From assembly GCA_002393195.1 (NCBI GenBank), contig DGIK01000032.1, positions 1-32,855 on the forward strand: a stretch of DNA of 32,855 nt. Direction: 5' to 3'. A model generated the notes under the pieces. That model saw only the letters and a list, made by a program, of their open reading frames with translations. It was not told the DNA's origin and did no database searches. Position numbers and translations under genes: made by a program. Of this stretch, positions 29,547 through 32,855 are shown piece by piece. This stretch comes from Bacteroidales bacterium UBA3824 (GTDB lineage: Bacteria; Bacteroidota; Bacteroidia; Bacteroidales; UBA3824). The first letter of the stretch is position 1; each line of letters starts with the position of its first letter.

Positions 29547-30293
29547 ATGAATTTTGAAAAGACATCAAATCCTGCGTTTTCAGAGAGCCGTCTCCGCAAG
29601 TTGGCGGGAGATTTTGCAGGTACGGGACAGATGACCGTGGCTGGCGCGGCAACAAAGACGCTGTTGCTCTTTGGTCTGCTCATCTTGACTGCATCCATCA
29701 CCTGGAAAATGGCGGGTGTGGGAAGCTCTGCCCTCATGCCGTGCATCATTGGCGGTGCTATTGGAGCAGTGATTATGGCTATCGTGGCCTGTGTAAAACC
29801 CGACAAGGCCTACATCTTCGGACCATTGTACGCTCTGTGCGAAGGTCTCCTGATAGGTGCTGTATCGGCGATGTATGCCGCCGCATACGAGGGCATCATT
29901 ACATCGGCATTGTTCCTTACATTGGCTGTGAGCGGCGTGGTGTTCCTGTGCTATAGATTTGGACTCCTCCGCGCCTCCAATACATTCGTAAAGGTAATAA
30001 CCTTTGCGACGCTTGGCATCGCCGCGTTCTACTTGCTGAGCTTCATACTCGGCTTCTTTGGCATCAATATCACGGTGTTCAATATGGGTGCCTTTGGTAT
30101 TGTAATACAGCTCATAATCGTAGGCGTCGCAGCCCTCAATCTTGTGCTCGATTTCAACAACATCGAAAATGGCGCAGCCAACGGCGTTCCGGCACAATTT
30201 GAGTGGTATTACGCTTTTGGCCTAATGGTAACTCTCGTATGGATTTACATGGAGATACTGAGACTGCTGGCGATTCTCTCAAGAAGGGACTAA
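29547..30293 (+). CDS. Bax inhibitor-1/YccA-like membrane protein
   Basis: A 248-residue inner-membrane protein with about seven hydrophobic helices. The N-terminus NFEKTSNPAFSESRLRKLA followed by GQMTVAGAATKTLLLFGLL is characteristic of the bacterial Bax inhibitor-1/YccA-like group. The C-terminal helices (LNLVLDFNNIENGAANG, YYAFGLMVTLVWIYMEILRLLAIL) hold the conserved acidic residues of the fold. Eukaryotic relatives are pH-dependent calcium leak channels, and bacterial YccA interacts with the FtsH protease; the role of this one is unknown. Its stop overlaps the stop of the convergent MutT-like gene by four bases. Confidence 0.88.
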   Translation: MNFEKTSNPAFSESRLRKLAGDFAGTGQMTVAGAATKTLLLFGLLILTASITWKMAGVGSSALMPCIIGGAIGAVIMAIVACVKPDKAYIFGPLYALCEGLLIGAVSAMYAAAYEGIITSALFLTLAVSGVVFLCYRFGLLRASNTFVKVITFATLGIAAFYLLSFILGFFGINITVFNMGAFGIVIQLIIVGVAALNLVLDFNNIENGAANGVPAQFEWYYAFGLMVTLVWIYMEILRLLAILSRRD

Positions 30294-30667
30294 TCCAAAT
30301 ACCTCTCCACAATAATTCTATCTGCCGGGGTGAGTTTCATATTGAGTAACTCTTCCTTGGTGAAATACCCGGAGTCGGTGTGTTCTTTGAGGGTGAGCTC
30401 GCCCTCAAAGAGCGCGACTTCGTATGGGTATAGTGTGATGTGAAATTTTGGGTAGTCGTATTCTACCGGCATATATTCTTTGAGTATGATGATGCTCACT
30501 CCAAGTTCCTCCTGGAACTCGCGGTGCAGACATTCGCTCTCAAATTCTCCTTCCTCAACCTTGCCGCCCGGAAATTCCCACATGCCGCCCATCTGCTTGT
30601 GTTCGGGACGTTTGGCGGCAAAATATTTATTGTCTTGGCGGATTATTCCGCAGGTTACTTTTCCCAT
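30290..30667 (-). CDS. MutT-like Nudix hydrolase
   Basis: A 125-residue Nudix protein. The box reads G-K-V-E-E-G-E-x7-REFQEELGV and is complete. WEFPGGK before it and FAAKRPEHKQMGG are the arrangement of MutT/NudG-type enzymes that clean 8-oxo-dGTP or related oxidised or non-canonical nucleotides. ATG 30667 (MGKVTCGIIR) is chosen. The open frame up to 30772 would overlap the cysE gene end and has no conserved residues. The cysE stop lies 11 bases upstream, so the two are probably co-transcribed. Convergent with the YccA-like gene, with a four-base stop overlap. Confidence 0.92.
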   Translation of the reverse strand: MGKVTCGIIRQDNKYFAAKRPEHKQMGGMWEFPGGKVEEGEFESECLHREFQEELGVSIIILKEYMPVEYDYPKFHITLYPYEVALFEGELTLKEHTDSGYFTKEELLNMKLTPADRIIVERYLD

Positions 30668-30678
30668 TATTTGTCGTT

Positions 30679-31530
30679 TTAGTGATTTGTAGATTTGTTG
30701 GCGTGGGTTTTTATCTTGATTTCGTTGGTGTGATATACGAGCGAATTTTCTGGTACAGAACTCGTTATCCATACATTGCCGCCGATGATAGAGCCTTTGC
30801 CAATTACAGTTTCGCCGCCGAGGATTGTGGCGTTTGCGTAGATGATTACATTGTCTTCCACGGTGGGATGTCGTTTGGTGGAGGCGAGGTCTTTGCGTAC
30901 CTGCAACGCTCCGAGCGTGACGCCCTGATAGAGTTTTACGTTGTTTTTGATGACGGTGGTTTCGCCAATTACTACGCCTGTGCCGTGGTCGATGAAGAAA
31001 CTTTCGCCAATCTCCGCGCCGGGGTTGATGTCGATGCCCGTAACAGAGTGGGCGTACTCGCTAATGAGGCGCGGCACTATCGGCACGCCTAACTTCTTGA
31101 TAGCGTGGGCGATGCGGTATGCTGTGATGGCGAAGAATCCCGGATACGTGATTATCACCTCCTCGATGCTTGCCGAGGCGGGGTCGAAGTCGCAGATTGC
31201 TTGTGCGTCCTTCATAAGGCTGTTGTATATGTCGGGCAGTTGCGCGATGAATTTGAGTCCGATGGTCTCGGGCGTGTCTTCTATTTCATTGCGTACTGGC
31301 AGGAGCATCACCGTCAATAGGTTGCTGAGACGGTAGAGCGCGGATTCGTCTTCAGTGCAACACCTTGTCTTCCTTGCATTTATGGGAAAGAGGATGTTGA
31401 AGCACTCCATTGTGAACTCCATACCTTGTTTTTTGGACGGCTTGTCTATCGTGAGCCCGTCCTGCGCCTCGTGCAGCCGCCTTAGGACGTCGCTGATGAC
31501 ATCTTCGCGGCTTTTTTGGATTTTTGCCAT
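30679..31530 (-). CDS. cysE: Serine O-acetyltransferase
   Basis: Makes O-acetylserine from serine and acetyl-CoA, the committed step to cysteine. The 283-residue protein has an N-terminal helical domain and, from about residue 175, a left-handed parallel beta-helix with hexapeptide repeats: GIDINPGAEIGESFFIDHGTGVVIGETTVIKNNVKLYQGVTLGA. The catalytic Asp-His pair of CysE corresponds to the D of GIDINP and the H of IDHGTG. The His of the usual DIHP is Asn here, a change I associate with the longer Bacteroidota/EpsC-like branch. ATG 31530 (MAKIQKSRED) is chosen over 31554. A -7 element is at 31552-31559. The MutT-like gene follows after 11 bases. Confidence 0.92.
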   Translation of the reverse strand: MAKIQKSREDVISDVLRRLHEAQDGLTIDKPSKKQGMEFTMECFNILFPINARKTRCCTEDESALYRLSNLLTVMLLPVRNEIEDTPETIGLKFIAQLPDIYNSLMKDAQAICDFDPASASIEEVIITYPGFFAITAYRIAHAIKKLGVPIVPRLISEYAHSVTGIDINPGAEIGESFFIDHGTGVVIGETTVIKNNVKLYQGVTLGALQVRKDLASTKRHPTVEDNVIIYANATILGGETVIGKGSIIGGNVWITSSVPENSLVYHTNEIKIKTHANKSTNH

Positions 31531-31544
31531 TTCTTTTTTAAAAC

Positions 31545-31579
31545 TTTGCCGCAAATATAATGATTTTTTATTACTTTTG
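31545..31579 (+). promoter_or_regulatory. Promoter of the small membrane protein gene
   Basis: TTTG (31545-31548) and TACTTTTG (31572-31579) fit the -33/-7 words with a slightly long 23-nt spacer. ATG is at 31609. The element overlaps the divergent cysE promoter. Confidence 0.45.
31552..31559 (-). promoter_or_regulatory. Promoter -7 element of cysE
   Basis: The minus strand reads TATATTTG, a perfect match, 21 nt before the chosen cysE ATG at 31530. This favours 31530 over 31554, which would lie before the transcription start. Confidence 0.55.
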
Positions 31580-31608
31580 CGCTATAAAAAATTTAATGTT
31601 TAAAGAAA

Positions 31609-31992
31609 ATGGCAAATATTTTAAACACCAACTTCAACACCCTGTATATTTTTGCGGGTATGGTATTATTGGAATTCATTGTATTTCTGATAATTGTGGC
31701 TAAAAAACGCCTCAACATCATCCGTATTTTGCTCGCCGTCTTGACTGGCAACGCCATCACCACGGTGATGTGCCTCTTCATTCCGGTAGCGGAGGCTGGC
31801 TTTGGCTATTATGCCTGGCTGGGCGTCGCCTTCCTGATTTCGGCGACATTTGAGTGGCTCGTGGATGTGGGCTATTTCCGCAACAACGAGGTGCGCATCA
31901 GCAACGGCTATTTCCTCGCGAGCGCAATCATCGGCAATCTGCTGAGTTTTGGCGCGCTGTTTGCCCTCAATCATTACAATGTACCGTTGTAA
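31609..31992 (+). CDS. Small four-helix membrane protein of unknown function
   Basis: A 127-residue protein with four hydrophobic helices at about 11-31, 37-60, 66-86 and 100-122. The short charged loops are KKRLN and FRNNEVRISNG. There is no cleavable signal peptide and no recognised motif. A single Glu (E22) and an E-W-L-V-D cluster near the third helix are the only charged residues inside hydrophobic parts. It has its own promoter next to that of cysE and is followed by palindromic element D. I do not recognise the family. Confidence 0.75.
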   Translation: MANILNTNFNTLYIFAGMVLLEFIVFLIIVAKKRLNIIRILLAVLTGNAITTVMCLFIPVAEAGFGYYAWLGVAFLISATFEWLVDVGYFRNNEVRISNGYFLASAIIGNLLSFGALFALNHYNVPL

Positions 31993-32010
31993 ACGTCTAT
32001 TAACGACAAA

Positions 32011-32155
32011 ACCGCCTTGCGGCGGCTTCTATCCAAAACGTAAATTAAAACGAATTTAAGCGAATTAAAACGAATTAATAACAAAAATAATTCGTTTTAA
32101 TTCGTTCTAATTCGCTTAAATTTTTGTTTATCTATCCGTCGCCGGAGGCGGCGTT
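32011..32155. repeat. Palindromic intergenic element, copy D (CGAATT type), the most complete copy
   Basis: The left end is ACCGCCTTGCGGCGGCTT (32011-32028), identical to copies A and B; the right end is CCGTCGCCGGAGGCGGCG (32136-32153). The left arm (32043-32077) runs TTAAAACGAA, TTTAAGCGAA, TTAAAACGAA, TTA. A short loop (ATAACAAAAA) follows. The complement of the right arm (32088-32121) runs TTTAAGCGAA, TTAGAACGAA, TTAAAACGAA, TTA. The units are exactly 10 bp. It fills the gap between two convergent genes and would fold into a long hairpin in RNA from either strand. Confidence 0.85.
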
Positions 32156-32156
32156 T

Positions 32157-32855
32157 TTATTTGTGGTGGAGTGTGTTGCCCGGATATTCGCGGAGGCCTT
32201 CTTCAAGGCATTTGAGTGCTTTGGTGAGGTCGTCGCAGTTGATGACGTAGGCAAGGCGCACTTCGTCGCGGCCAAGTCCCGGTGTTGCGTAGAATCCGGC
32301 GGCGGGCGCCATCATCACGGTCTGGTTTTCATAACGGAACGTCTCGAGCATCCAGCGGCAGAATACGTCAGAATCGTCGATGGGCAATTTTGCCATTGTG
32401 TAGAAACTGCCTTTGGGCATCGGGCTGCGAACTCCTGGAATTTTGTTAAGGCCGTTGATAAGGCAGTTGCGACGCTTGACGTATTCGGCGCGTACTTCCT
32501 GGAAGTATTCTGCCGGGGTGTCGAGCGATGCCATTCCCACCAATTGTCCGAAGTAGGGCGGGGAGAGCCTTGCCATCGCAAATTTCATTATCGTGTCGAG
32601 CAGTTCCTGATTTTTAGTTACTACAAATCCTACCCTGATGCCGCACTCGCTGTAACGCTTGGACGTGCTGTCGATGAGGATGGCGTGTTGCTCGAGGCCG
32701 CCCATCTGCATTATGGATATGTGGCGTGTGCCGTCGTAGCAAAAATCGCGGTAAACCTCGTCTGAAATTACATAGAGGTCGTATTTCAACGCCAGGTCGC
32801 GTATTTGCAGCAGTTCGTCGAGCGAGTAGAGGTAGCCCGTCGGGTTGTTGGGGTT
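32157..32855 (-). CDS. Class I/II pyridoxal-phosphate aminotransferase, N-terminal part outside the window
   Basis: The last 232 residues of an aspartate-aminotransferase-family enzyme; the frame is open through the window end, so the start is missing. It enters at NPNNPTGYLYS (PLP-domain signature) and continues with VISDEVYRDFCYDG (the Asp that pairs with the pyridine nitrogen, and Tyr), DSTSKRYSECGIRVGF with the PLP-binding Lys, and GLGRDEVRLAYVIN with the substrate carboxylate-binding Arg. Fold type I aminotransferases move amino groups between amino acids and 2-oxo acids; the family member (aspartate, aromatic or other) cannot be fixed from this part. An internal ATG at 32789 is not the start, because conserved sequence continues upstream. 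Convergent with the small membrane protein across element D. Confidence 0.92.
   Translation of the reverse strand, partial: NPNNPTGYLYSLDELLQIRDLALKYDLYVISDEVYRDFCYDGTRHISIMQMGGLEQHAILIDSTSKRYSECGIRVGFVVTKNQELLDTIMKFAMARLSPPYFGQLVGMASLDTPAEYFQEVRAEYVKRRNCLINGLNKIPGVRSPMPKGSFYTMAKLPIDDSDVFCRWMLETFRYENQTVMMAPAAGFYATPGLGRDEVRLAYVINCDDLTKALKCLEEGLREYPGNTLHHK

Overview
The window is ordinary chromosomal DNA of a Bacteroidota member, most likely an anaerobic Bacteroidales bacterium. The evidence is repeated promoters of the Bacteroidota type (TTTG, about 20 nt, then TAnnTTTG), many Ala-Ser-Cys lipoproteins, a very large alpha-2-macroglobulin, FKBP-type lipoproteins, a PD40/OmpA protein and a WbqC-like protein. 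The BioB sequence also resembles the anaerobe-type enzyme. No rRNA, tRNA, CRISPR array, integrase or transposase gene was seen. Species cannot be fixed from the sequence alone.

Layout. 1-1437 (minus): a cut-off secreted protein and a single-pass membrane protein with three 50-residue helical repeats. 1550-3093 (plus): a Nudix hydrolase overlapping bioB. 3243-3535: a promoter and the two fused ends of a decayed AAA-ATPase/PD-(D/E)XK gene. 3551-7468 (minus): two FKBP lipoproteins, panB and an NRAMP-related transporter with unusual metal-site residues, interrupted by two palindromic intergenic elements. 7664-15815 (minus): a papain-family lipoprotein with a 138-residue Asp/Tyr tail, then a 2003-residue alpha-2-macroglobulin with a thioester motif. 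15913-17432: surE (plus) convergent with a lipoprotein (minus). 17510-19307 (minus): an AT-rich two-gene cassette of an SMC/OLD-like ATPase and a small protein with a possible PD-(D/E)XK core. 19371-21472 (minus): a polytopic membrane protein and a WbqC-like protein separated by short tandem repeats. 21581-26362 (plus): an AsmA-like protein with a long charged helical tail, then a PD40/OmpA protein. 26471-27128 (minus): a HepT/MntA toxin-antitoxin pair. 27281-28222 (minus): malate dehydrogenase. 28395-30293 (plus): ruvX, def and a Bax inhibitor-1/YccA-like protein. 30290-31530 (minus): a MutT-like Nudix protein and serine acetyltransferase. 31609-31992 (plus): a small membrane protein. 32157-32855 (minus): a cut-off class I aminotransferase.

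How genes work together. Much of the window concerns the envelope: FKBP chaperones, protease and protease inhibitor, AsmA-like protein and OmpA-like anchor. Housekeeping genes (panB, bioB, mdh, cysE, def, ruvX, surE) are interspersed. The accessory parts are the ATPase cassette, HepT/MntA and the ATPase/nuclease remnant.

The two signals most worth following are the ATPase plus small putative nuclease cassette at 17510-19307, which looks like a defence system, and a family of four intergenic elements (4011-4200, 5918-6051, 29395-29504, 32011-32155). In these elements inverted arms are built from roughly 10-bp units. The repeated word differs between copies, but the two arms match within each copy.
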